The notes under the pieces were generated by a model. The model did no database searches and was not told the origin of the DNA. It saw nothing but the letters and a program-made list of their open reading frames with translations. A DNA stretch of 21,037 nt from Chara braunii. Lineage: Eukaryota; Streptophyta; Charophyceae; Charales; Characeae. Location of the stretch: NCBI GenBank assembly GCA_003427395.1, contig BFEA01000240.1, forward strand, positions 73,471 to 94,507. The letters run 5' to 3'. The position numbers and the translations under genes are program-made. Positions 7,976 to 18,203 of the stretch are shown here, piece after piece; position 1 is the first letter of the stretch, and each line of letters begins with the position of its first letter.

Positions 7976-10900
7976 TCATGCATGATCCATTCCATACCAC
8001 TTCATGTCCACTAGGCTGTTGGCCGGGGGGGGGAAGAAATCAAGGAAATTTTCCGGGGGTTTCAATGGGATCGTTGCCTCCACTTGGGTCCATTCATGAA
8101 ACCGCAGCTGGTTGTTTCTTATGATCTCCTCCTGCGGTTGGTCTTCCCTGGGCGCCGTGTGTTCGCCCTTCCATTCCACCGTTCCCAACCGTCCTCCATT
8201 TGCACCCCCCAGCCAGCATGAGCAAAAGTCCTGGATCTTTTGCTTGATGTCTTGTTGTTTGTGAAGAAGTTTGAGTTGTGCCCTGAGGTCGTTCCATTTA
8301 GCTGTTATTTCGGTCTGGATCAGTTGTTGGACACACTCTGTTAGTTCGGGGCCTTCCAGTCGTGCTCCCTCCATTTCGAAGGTGCATCGTCGACGCCACA
8401 GTGCCCAAATGATTGCCCGCCGCCCCATCCTGAGCATATTTTCCGTGAAATCATCCATCTGAGCAGCTAGGTCCTTGGGCCAGGCCTCACATAACAAGGC
8501 CTTCCAGTCCCACGGCCATTGGGCTGTTGTTCCCAGTTGATCCCAGACTCTGTCCCACCATCTCCATAGCCAAAGTGTGCCCGGGCATTGGAGGAAAATA
8601 TGTTCGATTGTTTCTGGTCTTTTCCGAGAGGGGAATGCATTTGTGCAGAGGCGACACCATGGGAGAGCCCGCCCCTGCTGCTCCAGGGACGTTCTATCAA
8701 TCATCCAATTATTTGTCGGGAGGCACCGGTGCTCTATTTGCCATTGGAGGGACGCCTGCTTAGCTGGTTTTGCTTTGATTGATTTGAACCATCGTATTGG
8801 CCTCAGTTCCTGTCTGCTTATGTTGAGATGGTTCCTCCAGCGTTCCCCCACCTGGTCACGCAGTGCTGCCTTGGGTCTAAGAAGCCTGTAGGTAGCTTTG
8901 ACAGTTAGGGAGAAGAGGGACTTTGTGAAGTGCTTACCCTGCCCTCTTTGGACCGACCATACCCACTCCACCGGGTCCAGGGCCAGGTGGTGAAGGGGGG
9001 TGTCGGGGCGATAAGCAATCCACTGGTCGTTCTCATACAACACCCTGATTCTATATACCGCCTCTGTTCGATATGTTGCTTCCTGTTCCCTGGGATTTCT
9101 TTGGATAACATTATCTTGTCCCACCGGTGAGAGGTCCAACACCAATGTCCCGTTGTGAGGGCAGCGGACCACCCTCCCCACCCTGCCGTGCTGGTGTTTG
9201 ACCGCTACCCAGTCAGATACTTGCAAGGAGGGGCCTTTGCGGAGAGTTTTCCACCAGGCTAAAGGGATTATTTCTATTAGCTTCTCTAAGGCTTCGTGTG
9301 GTCTGTGACAATAGCGCAGTTTTTTCCGTAGCTGGTCCGGATCAATCCAGTCCTTCATGTCCTCGTCCCAAATGTCTATTATCCTTAGTACCCCTTTTTT
9401 GATCCAATTCTGCCAGGGGGAATCTGTGCAGAGGAGCATGCGGCCATTCGAGTCCACCACCCATCGATTGCCAAAGAGGGGTTGGCGTGCCACCTCCTCC
9501 CATCTTTCCGGCGCTGTCTTGTCATGGAGGGGGAGGCTCCTCCATGTCCTGAGGAGGGAGGGCCAGAAGGGGTCGTTTCGCAGATCAAATCTGGCTGCTT
9601 GCCGGGGGCAGTCTGAGAGGGGGCCCCTTGGTTGCGCCCTTTCTCGCGGGATGGGCCATTCCGTGTTTTCCAGCCATGTTAGCGGGTCAGCCTCTGCTGG
9701 CGTTTGTGGTGCTAGCCGGGAAATCTGTTCTAGTGCAAGCCTTCTCCAGGGGATCTCGGGATCGAAGAGGAGGAGTTTGAGCCATTGTAGGGCCAGTGCC
9801 TTGGTCTGCAAAAGGGGGTCGATGATGCCCAGGCCTCCCTTAGTTTTGGGTTGGATTATAGAGTGTCAGGCTACTCGACTGATCACATTTTGTCGTTCGT
9901 GATCTCCCCGCCATAAGAAAGCGTATATCTGGCGCTTTAGTGGGCGTAGAGCATTCTTGTCTAGTGCCCAAATGACTGATTTGTACCACATCGTGGCCAG
10001 CACCACGTTGTTTACAACCAGGCCGCGACCAAACAGCGATGTGTGTTTGTTCCTCCAGAGGGCCATTTTGACCAAGGGGGGCGTGGTGATCCAGTCGTTG
10101 TTCGTTGGTGGTCTTCCTTCTGCCGTCATAGAGATACCTAGGACCCTGATGGGGGCTTCTGGAGGGAGCCAGTTGATCCTGGGATGTTCTGGGGGTCTCA
10201 CACCTTGGTGGTGTATCCACCAGCCCAGGGTTTTGTTTCCCCAGTTTACCCTCATGTCAGACAGGCTGCAAAAGCGGTCCATCATGTGGCGCACCTCTTC
10301 CATTGAGTCCTTGGAGGCATCCACCATCAGGGTCAGGTCGTCTGCAAATAGCGAGCAGACCGGGATTGCCTCCTCCGGTATTGCTGTGACTTGGATCCTT
10401 TTGAGATCTTTGTGGGCCCTCAGGTTAGCGGCCAGTGCCTCCANGACAATNACGAACANGTAAGGTGCTATGGGGTCGCCTTGACGGACTGATCGCTGGA
10501 GGCTAATGGGGGGGGGCAGGTTGCCATTTATCATTACCCTCGTGGTTGNGGTCCCGTGGAGGATCTGGATCCAGCGGCGGAAGTTTNTCCCAANNTTGAG
10601 TTTCTCCAGACATTTGTCAAGGAAAAGNCAATCCACGTGGTCATATGCTTTCTCAAAGTCAATGAAGATGATTGTTGTGTTGCTCTTCGATTGCCTGGTT
10701 AGCTTGATCATTTCATTGACTAGGAGAATATTATCCTGGATGTTTCTGCCTTGGATAAACCCAGTTTGGTCGGGGTGGATAATGTCCCTCATCATGGGGG
10801 TCATACGATTGGTCAAAGCTTTCGCTATCAGCTTATAGACCACCGTGAGGAGGGTGATGGGCTTGTAATTCCGGATGTTTGTCCTTGCCCCTTTCTTGTA

Positions 10901-12595
10901 GAGGAGCGTTAACACTCCCTGCCCTACTATTTCACCTGTCTACCCCGTGCTCCAGACCGCGTGGTAGTAATCCATAAGATCCTGGGACATACAGGACCAC
11001 ATGGCTTCCCAAATTTTTTTGGGGAGCCCATCCAGGCCCGGTTTTTTTTCTTGTTCCATCTGTTTTAGCGCCTCTCGTATCTCCTCCTTTGTTATGAGGG
11101 AGTCAAGTGTTTCTTTTTGTTGCTCTGACAGAGATTTGCATAGAGGGCGCAGAAACGTGTTTATCTCTTCTGTGCGTTGCCCTCTATCAGGACACTGGCA
11201 TTCTGAAGTGAAAAGGTCCTGATAGAAGTCTCTTGCTATTTTTGCGCATGCAGCCGTGGATGTGTGGAGGGGCCCCTGGTGGTGCTTCGGGTCTTCCAAG
11301 GCCTCAATTGTTGACCTTCCTGATCTGGCCTTGGCAATCGCAAAGAATTTTGCCTCCATTGCACCTTCCGTATTATATTTTGAGAGCTTGCCCCGGATCC
11401 TGGTTCCTTGCCACCTATGTTCCATGTGGTGCATGAGTTGATTTTCAAGGTTTTGGATGGTCTCGCTTAGCTTTGTTTGATGTTCAAGATCTTGAAGATC
11501 GTCTTCTTGCATTTGTAGCTGTCGAAGTTGGTGCTGAAGATTTAATTCTTCAGCATGGCGACGTGCCGCGAATAACCTGGACTATTCATTGCACTTGCGG
11601 CCTAGAAAGGCTAGGCCGTTGTTGAACCATAATATGTCGTCGTTGATCAGGTCCCTCTGTGTTTTCCAAAAGGACCATACATCTTGAAGATGGTCGATGA
11701 AACGGTCGTAGGTGAGGAGAGATGTGTTGAGCTTGTAAAAGCCCTTACCTTGATCCGGTTTTCTCCGGAATGAGAAGGTGGCCAGGCACATCGCGTGGTC
11801 CAGGCCCGGATGTGGGCTAGGAGGGAGTATCTCTGCAATTTGCAGGCCCCCTTGTAAGTCTTCAGAAGTGAGGATCAGGTTGATGCGGGATTTCGATGCT
11901 CTCTCCGTCGAGTTGTTGCGGTAGCATGTAAAGCGACGGTCAGTCGGGTGGCTTCTTCGAAAGGTATCAAACAAATTGAGGGATTGAGAGAGGTCAGCAA
12001 TCATTCTCTCATCGTGCTCCATGTAAGCCGGGCAGGGGGAAGGAGTCTTCCATCGATCCAGCCATCTGTCTGGAGCCGCATTGAAGTCACCGGCCAGGAT
12101 TGTTGGGATACCAACAGGGAGTTTATCTTTTAGTGATTCTAAGAAGGTCTGTCTGGATGACAGATCATTGGGGGCGTAGATGTTCAGGATAGTTACTACT
12201 TCCAGTTCCAACATCGCCAGAAGGTAAACCCACCTGCCCTCGGTTTGGTCTGCCGCCCAGTTAAGCATTTCCATTTTAGATTCGGGGGGGAGCCATATGG
12301 CCACCCCACCACTACCGGGCCGCGGTGCATGGGCACGAAAGGCCTGGTGTGGCCAGAGTTCTTTGTGCGTATGATTATGGCCAGGGGTGTCCATGAGGTG
12401 GGTTTCTTGCAGGCATACGGCGTCGGGCCAGTGTCTTCCGTCCACGCCTTTTAGTTGGTCGAAAATGGCCTGACGCTTCGAGGCTTTTGCTGAGGCAAGA
12501 CCGTTCACGTTTAATGAGCGCAGGTCGAGGTCTGCCTGACGCCTGTAGAGGTTCCAAGTTTTGTCCCTCCCATAGAGCGCATCAATCACATTCAT
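7976..12595 (-). pseudogene. Element A ORF2: endonuclease, reverse transcriptase, zf-RVT; three in-frame stops
   Basis: This is one frame of 1,540 codons including the terminator. The ATG at 12595 is favoured because an in-frame TGA lies two codons upstream. The endonuclease (about residues 24-275) shows SLNVNGL (27-33), QETH (63-66), NIYAPN, GDFNA (169-173), SRIN (236-239, Asn where Asp is usual) and LDH (265-267). RT motif A is FIDFEKAYDHVD with its Asp near 10660 and motif C is FADD near 10340, both intact; RQGDP is also present. A zf-RVT site follows: CRLC at about 8656, with EHIFLQC ending about 8585. Interruptions are TAG at 11584-11582 (codon 338), TAG at 10942-10940 (codon 552) and TGA at 9868-9866 (codon 910, in place of Trp in RVAW). 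No frameshift is seen. Several N bases lie at 10444-10628, in the palm. The product would nick DNA and copy element RNA in the nucleus. Confidence 0.9.
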
Positions 12596-12654
12596 CGTTC
12601 ACCGATATTTGCGTGTTCGGTGAGTATGTGTGTGTGTGTAGTTTGCTGTGTAGT

Positions 12655-12726
<72 letters not shown>

Positions 12727-12810
12727 GGCAGCCAGTTCCCAGTGTCCAAGATGCCGGAGTGTGCCCTTCCTAAGTAGTCTCATCAGGAAGGATTCGATGT
12801 CTGATGCCGA
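12596..12810 (-). other. ORF1-ORF2 spacer containing 67 consecutive A
   Basis: Between the ORF1 stop and the ORF2 start, the plus strand carries T67 (12657-12723), so the element RNA would have A67 ending about 60 nt before the ORF2 ATG. CA-rich sequence (CACACACACATACTCACC) follows it. No target-site duplication flanks the run, so it is not obviously a separate insertion. The length may be distorted by sequencing. A role in ORF2 translation is possible but only inferred. Confidence 0.85.
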
Positions 12811-13244
12811 TCAGAGGGTTCCGACTTTTATTTTTAGGATCTGCAGGTCTAGGAGGGCTTCCTCGTCAAGCCAGCGCAACGCTTCGGAATTTGCCTGATT
12901 GTAGCGCAGGTAGATATCCCTGACTCCGAATCTCTCCTGTCCTTGGGAGATTACCAGGGCAGAGGTTGCTCCTCCGGGGAGGAGGCCTCGGGTCAGTTGG
13001 GAGATATCTTGCTTTCGAAGATCTGGGTTATCGGCCCAGGATGTCAGAGAGAGGAAGAAGCTTGAGCGACCTTGGAGGGAGACGTCACCATGGACTGTGT
13101 CAGAGGGGATGGACAGCCCTGTTTCCCAGCCCCCGTGTGTTTGGCGGACCGGGAGGAGCATAATGCCCTTATTGGAGGGAGAAGTGGGGGGGGGTGTCTC
13201 CAACAGGTGGCGAAGTTTTTGCCTCCTGCTGGTGGGGACCACCT

Positions 13245-13245
<1 letters not shown>

Positions 13246-13275
<30 letters not shown>
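13246..13275. repeat. G30 homopolymer (C30 in ORF1 sense)
   Basis: Thirty consecutive G on the plus strand encode polyproline in ORF1. The protein-like reading frame upstream and downstream differs by one register here, so a gain of one base or loss of two in the run would join them. Slippage in vivo or a base-count error in the assembly are both likely causes. Confidence 0.95.
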
Positions 13276-13276
<1 letters not shown>

Positions 13277-13538
13277 AGGCAGGGTGCGCCTCAGCGCTGG
13301 TAGGACTCCGGGCCGGCAGCGCCAGACACAGGCCGTGTGTCAAGTGTGTACCCTCATTGGTCAATCCATCCTGGGGACCACCGTGTGTCTGATTTTGGCC
13401 GTCGTGCCGCTGTTGGTCTGTCTGGTCATCGGCTGCCTTGTGGCCCCTCCCTCCCATTTGCATTATGCTCTCCGGGGCGCCTTTGTCGGGGGGCATGTCT
13501 GCCTGAACTATTGGCTGAAACTCTTCCTGGACAGACAT

Positions 13539-13990
13539 GGTGTTCGACAGCAGGCGGTCCTGGTGCAGTTCCCCCGGTATGTCTTGCTGGGGCGGATTAC
13601 CTCCAGCCACTTTGCGCTCAGGCCCATCAGGCTGCGGGATGGCTGGGTTCGTGGTGTCCTGGCCTGTTTCTGTGCCCAATGCTGTGGGGCCCGGTCCTGC
13701 AGGCTGCGGGACTGATGTGTCTTGCCGTGTTGTGTCCCAACCGTTTTCTGTTCCAAGTATTGTGGTGTTCGACAGCAGGTGGTCCTGGTGCAGTTCCCCT
13801 GGTATGTCTTGCTGGGGCGGATTACCTTCAGCCACTTTGCGCTCAGGCCCATCAGGCTGCGGGATGGCTGGGTTTGTGGTGTCCTGGCCTGTTTCTGTGC
13901 CCAATGCTGAGGGGACCAGTCCTTCAGGCTGCAGGACTGATGTGTCTTGCCATGTTGTGTCCCGACCGTTTTTTGTTCCAAGTGTTGTGG
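13539..13990 (-). repeat. 225-bp tandem repeat in ORF1 (75 codons, two copies)
   Basis: GTGTTCGACAGCAGG near 13540 recurs 225 bp later near 13765, and the following 200 bases match closely. In ORF1 sense the unit includes LGTETGQDTTNPAIPQPDGP and GNPPQQDIPGELHQD. Because 225 is a multiple of three, the duplication keeps the frame. Within each unit LGTENGWDTT and LGTETGQDTT form a shorter internal repeat. Confidence 0.9.
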
Positions 13991-14760
13991 GGTCCGGTCC
14001 TCCTTCGGGGCACGGGACCGTTTTGCAGAGTTCTGTGTGCGCATTCCTATCTGTCGGAGTCTGGCTAGGTCCAGGGGGGGGACGGAATCGGGTGAGAACA
14101 ATGTGCAGCAGTTTATGACAGGTTTCAGCCCCGGTCACCCCCTGTGGTAAGCCCCGAGTTAGGGCTGCGTGAAGGCTCGGGCTATTTTCCAACAGGGATA
14201 CCAGGTCTCTGTATACTGTATCCCAAACCTCTTCACTCTCATGCTCGACTTTCAGACGGAGGTTGCCCATTAGCCATTCCGCCACGTCCTGCAGGGCGAT
14301 CCCTCGAGTGCTGTTTGCTTCTTGCTGGTCCGTCGGAGGGTCTGGCTGTGTAGCTTTTGCCGTCTGATCTGTACAGGCCTCCTGAGCGTCAGTCATCTCC
14401 ACCTCGGGCGGGGGGGGGGGGCCTGGAATGATTTCAACTTCCATCGGTTTGGGGCTAAATGCGTCTTTGAGCAGGTCCGTCGACGTACCTTCCTTTTGTG
14501 CTTCGGTTCCCTGAGGCACCTGTTCCTTTTCTGGGTGTTGGGTGGTGCCATCCCCAGAGGGCGGGGTTTTTAGGTGCGGACCGTCTTGCTGCTTGTCATC
14601 AGTCCCTGTGGCGGCAAGGATCTTTCCTGTAGGCAGGTATCGCATGGCTGCAGGTCCCCAAGATCGTCGTTTTAGTCTTTCCAGGGGTTCAAATCGTTTC
14701 TCTTTCGCATGTGGGAGCAGCGCACCGGGGTTTTGCTGGCCATTATGTTTTTCTTCTTCC

Positions 14761-14910
14761 TTTTGATGGCCCGTTTGTTGTTTCTGCTCCTCGTGTGGGG
14801 CCAGCGGTGGGGGGTTCTGTTTCCCAACTTCTTCTTTTTGATGGCCCTTTTGTTGTTTCTGCTCCTCGTGAGGGGCCGACGGTCTGGGGTTCTGTTTCCC
14901 AGCTTCTGCA
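14761..14910 (-). repeat. 75-bp tandem repeat in ORF1 (25 codons)
   Basis: TTTTGATGGCCCGTTTGTTG at 14761 recurs at 14836 with one change. The ORF1 translation repeats APHEEQKQQKGHQKEE and VGKQNP. The unit is in frame and Gln/Lys/Glu-rich. It lies just downstream of the in-frame TGA at 14991, and its continued frame-keeping suggests that coding extended past that codon. Confidence 0.85.
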
Positions 14911-16320
14911 GCCTTTGTGGGTCGGCGGCCACTCTCCTGTAGGGGCGGGACCCAGTCATTCGGGGGCCTGGTGGCCCAGCAGGGGGTTCCTCACCCTTCC
15001 CAGGTCCAGCCCTTCGCCTGGCCCACTTGGTCTGGATCCTCCAGGAACACCCACCCGTCGTGGCCGGGGTCCACCGTGTACCACCTGTTCTGTCGACGCG
15101 GGTCTTGCCGGAGCTGACCTTTCTTTGGGGCTTTGATAGTTGGGTGGCCTGGACAGGCGGACTCCGTGCACAGGTGGCCATAGGATCTGCATTTAAAGCA
15201 CCACGACCGAAACTTGTGGGCCGTGTGGATTTGGAAGACCTTTCCTCCCAGTCGGTAGGGGATGATGTCGTCCATCGAGAAGGGTTGTTCCTTGGGCAGG
15301 TCCAAGGCCAGCATCAGGTAGTCATCACGCTGCGCCACGTAGGACGGGAGCGGGTCAATAAAGTCCACTATATTATATTGGTGGCTGAAGTCATGGACAA
15401 AGGCAGCTTGAATTTCCACCGGGATGTGCCTCAATTCCACCCAGAAATAATCCTTCATTAGTTGTTCACGTTTCTCCTCGGGGCTCACTTTTTTGGGTTG
15501 CCACAGGTAGATGCGCACCTCTGAGCGCTCCCATTTGATAGACTTCCATCCATCCATCCTCCGTTTATCTTCCGTAAAGAGAGAGAGGATCGTGAAGGCC
15601 GAGGAAGATAGTGGCTGGATCAGGAAAAATTCCTGAACCGCCTCAGGAGCTCCTTTCATTTCCTCCAGCCTTTTGTGAATCCATTTGATCTTCTCGTTCA
15701 CTGATTTGTGTGCTGCGTCACCGAGGAAGAGCCAGTTGCTCGCATGCTGGATGTAGGTTTGGTCCCTCGCTTCCAGCTTGTCTGAGGGGTATACTTTCAT
15801 AATTGTCTTTCTTCCCCCTTGATCCACCACCTGGCTCTGCGAGGGTTGGAGGAAGAGAGTCAAAAAGTATGCCCGTGCCGACGAGAGGTTGCGAAGCGGC
15901 ACTTTTAAGGTTTCCTCCTCTCCCTGGTCAGAGTCTGGGGCGGCGTGCCGTATATCCAGGGATTTTTCTTGGATTGTATGTCTGACGCGTTGCGCCCACG
16001 TGGGGGGCCCCAACTTTTTGCCCGTGGATTCTGCACCGGCCGCTCGTTTTTGCTTCTGTTTTTCTAGTGATGCTTCTTCTTCTGTCAGCATTTCTTCGTC
16101 CTCCTCCTCGCTGTCTTCATCCTCCCCCTTGTCCCCATCGTTGTCCTCCATTGTCATATCTGAGCCCCCTCCTGCGTTCTTCCCCTTTACGAATTCGGCA
16201 AGTTCCGAGGGGGGGGATTGTGATGATGATCTGGTGCCCTCGGTGGTTCTATCCGTTTGGTGTGGCGACTGACTGTTCAAAGCCGGGGTTGTTTTCGAAC
16301 CGCTGGAGGCTTCGACTAGG

Positions 16321-16500
16321 CTCGGCCATCGGTGGTGGTCAGTCTGATGCAGGTCCAGGGGTGAAGTGTGACCTGGTGGCGACTGGTTGGCAAAGGGCGG
16401 GATTGCGTTCGTAGTGCTGGAAGCTTCTGGCAGGCTCGGCCATCGGTGGCGATCCATCCTATGCGGGTCTGGGTGTGCAGCGTGGGCTGGTCTGACCGCC
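16321..16500 (-). repeat. 114-bp imperfect repeat in ORF1 N-terminus (38 codons)
   Basis: CTCGGCCATCGGTGG occurs at 16321 and 16435. In ORF1 sense both give HRWPSL followed by EASS, spaced by 38 residues. It is the third in-frame duplication in ORF1, so this protein seems to grow by codon-preserving tandem repeats. Confidence 0.75.
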
Positions 16501-16610
16501 GTTCTCGCATACGGGGATACCACTAACTGTTTGGCCGGGTCATGTCTGATGGCCCCGCGGTAAAAAATGAGGGGGTTCGATCTTCTCGTGCTCCTGTGAT
16601 TTGGTTCCAT

Positions 16611-17551
16611 GTCAGTGGGACACGTGCACCCAGTGCTTGGTGTATCGTTGTTGTTTGTTTAATTATTTTTCTGGATTTCACCCTGTGTTGTGTTAATTTC
16701 CAGTGTTGTGTGTGTTGTTGTTTTGTGTTTGATTGATTTATTTAATTTTTTTTTGGAGATGGCTCTTTGCTGGCACAGGGGGTGCAGGGGGGGGGAGGTG
16801 GGCAAGGGGCGGGGAGGAGGGAGACATACAATCACGATCGCCGAGGAAGCACTTCCGCTATCGTACTCCGTTCCAAACGCACCGGTTGCTCGAGTTGGTC
16901 TTTGGCTGCCTTACACAGGCCGCTAGGGCAGTGCTCTTCCTTCAACGTCGTCTATTCAGCTGCGCTTCGATCCCTTATGGATATCGACGATGGCGAGCTG
17001 ACCCCCCACCGATCCGATATCCTCGCCTATCTTCTCCTTAACTGACGTCGGCCCGTTACTGTGGATTTCTTCTCCAGCTCCCGCCGGCGCCTCCCGTTCC
17101 CTGACCGCCCTTCCGTTCCCGCCTTTCCACCTCGTTCCGGAAGCGGGCCGCGTGTCCTCCAGCTCCCGCACGCCAGCTTCGGCCGCCGTCTTGCCGCTTC
17201 GGGCGATGTCTTCCGCCTCTCCCACTCTCGTGCACCGTCTAGCGTTCACATCTTCACCCGGTCAACCGGCTGACGCTCCTGGTCAATGGATTATCCATGA
17301 GCTTCTCACACTTCAGCCACATCATGGGCTCGCTCCATCTTGTCTCTGCTGGCAACAGCACTAAGTGCCACGTGTCGACAACGTAGCGGCTACAGAGCTG
17401 TATGTGGAACCCCCTGGACATAGAGAATATTGAGATTTCTGTGGAAGACTGACAGTTCAACACGCCATGGCAGACGGCGTCATTGTAGGCCAGTTGGTTT
17501 CCTGCCTTTTCCCCGGCGCTAAGGCTTGAGAAGAAGGGATGCACAGGCTGT
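16611..17551 (-). promoter_or_regulatory. 5' leader (UTR) of element A, likely internal promoter region
   Basis: About 940 bases lie between the host LINE junction and the ORF1 ATG. The part at 16930-17300 is GC-rich with many CG dinucleotides, and the part next to ORF1 (16650-16760 plus strand) is T-rich. Open frames here are short and show no recognisable domain. Full-length LINEs carry an internal promoter in this position; I see no specific element to name. It could contain unrelated sequence from an earlier event, since its 5' edge is fixed only by where the host frame stops. Confidence 0.5.
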
Positions 17552-17931
17552 AGTAACGTGATCGGTCTGTAGTTCCTGACGTCGGTTGGGTGCCCCTTCT
17601 TGTACAGCAAGGTGACCACCCCAGTTCCTACGAATTTCCGGCAAACCTTGTTCTCTTTCGCTCACATTGAGAAAATGCATGCATTCGTTCTCAAGTACCG
17701 GCCAGAAGGTCTGCCGGAATTCCTTCGACAGACCATCCCTCCTCGGTGTCTTGTTCGGCTGCAGGGAGTGCAGGGCATCTCTAACCTCCTCCTGCGTTAT
17801 GGGCTTGTCCAGGTTATCTGCCTGCTCTTGTGTGTGTGTTTTGTCCAAATAGGACAGAAACGTTTGCCTGCGCTTCGCACCTGCGGCTGTGCCTGCTCCC
17901 TTTCGGTGGAGGTGTAGATTTTTTTGTAGAT

Positions 17932-18033
17932 CTACTGATAGCATCTCCTGTGGATCCGATGTCCACACTGTCATCTCCTGTACCGCTGCTACTGATAGCA
18001 TCTCCTGTGGATCCGATGTCCACACTGTCATCT
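17932..18033. repeat. 57-bp period duplication in host LINE
   Basis: A 45-bp sequence starting CTACTGATAGCATCTCCTG and ending CACACTGTCATCT is present at 17932-17976 and identically at 17989-18033, separated by 12 bp. It sits in the linker before the RT of the host LINE. Perfect identity implies that the duplication is recent compared with the decay of that element. The 57-bp period is a multiple of three. Confidence 0.95.
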
Positions 18034-18203
18034 ATCAGCAGCTGATCGATTAGTTTGTTCCTCGAGTCGACCCTGATTTTCTGGAAGAAACACTTACAGA
18101 GTCTTAGACATTTTTCCTCCTTTTTCTAGCTCTTTAATCCTGGCTCGGAGTCGTATACCCTCGTTTTTCCAGTTGTGACAGTCAGCCAACTCATGCCTTA
18201 CCC

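Larger units (their letters stand above)
12811..16610 (-). pseudogene. Element A ORF1: long gag-like protein with CCHC-like knuckle, one TGA and one frame change
   Basis: The frame opens at ATG 16610. Residues 1-135 are Pro/Ser-rich with a 38-residue repeat (DRHRWPSLPEASS, DHHRWPSLVEASS). Residues 155-183 are strongly acidic. Residues about 200-470 form a globular region with WVELRHIPVEIQAAF, similar in style to plant gag-like DUF4283 regions. A knuckle CFKCRSYGHLCTESAC lies at 471-486 (CX2CX4HX6C; the usual last spacing is X4). TGA at 14993-14991 (codon 540) interrupts it, but the same frame stays open to the C30 run at 13275-13246, through Gln/Lys/Glu repeats and a 75-residue tandem repeat. 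After C30 the protein-like frame moves by one register and ends near 12811 with a patterned C-terminus (DISQLTRGLL, RDIYLRYNQAN). In LINEs ORF1 binds and packages the element RNA. At about 1,266 codons it is unusually long. Confidence 0.8.
7563..17551 (-). mobile_element. Element A: near-complete LINE of about 10 kb nested in the host LINE
   Basis: Read on the minus strand, the order is 5' leader (17551-16611), ORF1 (16610-12811), A67 spacer, ORF2 (12595-7976), 3' UTR (7975-7579) and A16 tail (7578-7563). The borders are set by the host LINE reading frame. The host reads PITLL up to 17552 and resumes TVMYKVLAK at 7562, exactly the order of PITLLTVVYKLIAK in element A itself. Only CT (or ACT) is shared at the two junctions, so any target-site duplication is 2-3 nt. 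Endonuclease, RT and zf-RVT place it in the broad L1-like group with apurinic-type endonuclease; the exact clade needs a tree. At about 10 kb it is long for a LINE, mainly because of its ORF1 and leader. Confidence 0.85.

Noticed and set aside
8577-8891. Plus-strand open frames opposite ORF2, such as at 8577-8891, 9357-9902 and 13337-14068
   Set aside because: They are antisense shadows of the LINE ORFs, share no protein pattern, and repeat only because the sense repeats do.
12657-12723. A67 as the tail of a separate retro-insertion
   Set aside because: No matching sequence flanks the run, unlike the other tail insertions in the window.
16956-17249. Minus-strand 97-codon frame in the element A leader as an extra ORF
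   Set aside because: Basic, Gly/Glu/Arg-rich translation expected from CG-rich DNA, with no recognisable domain.
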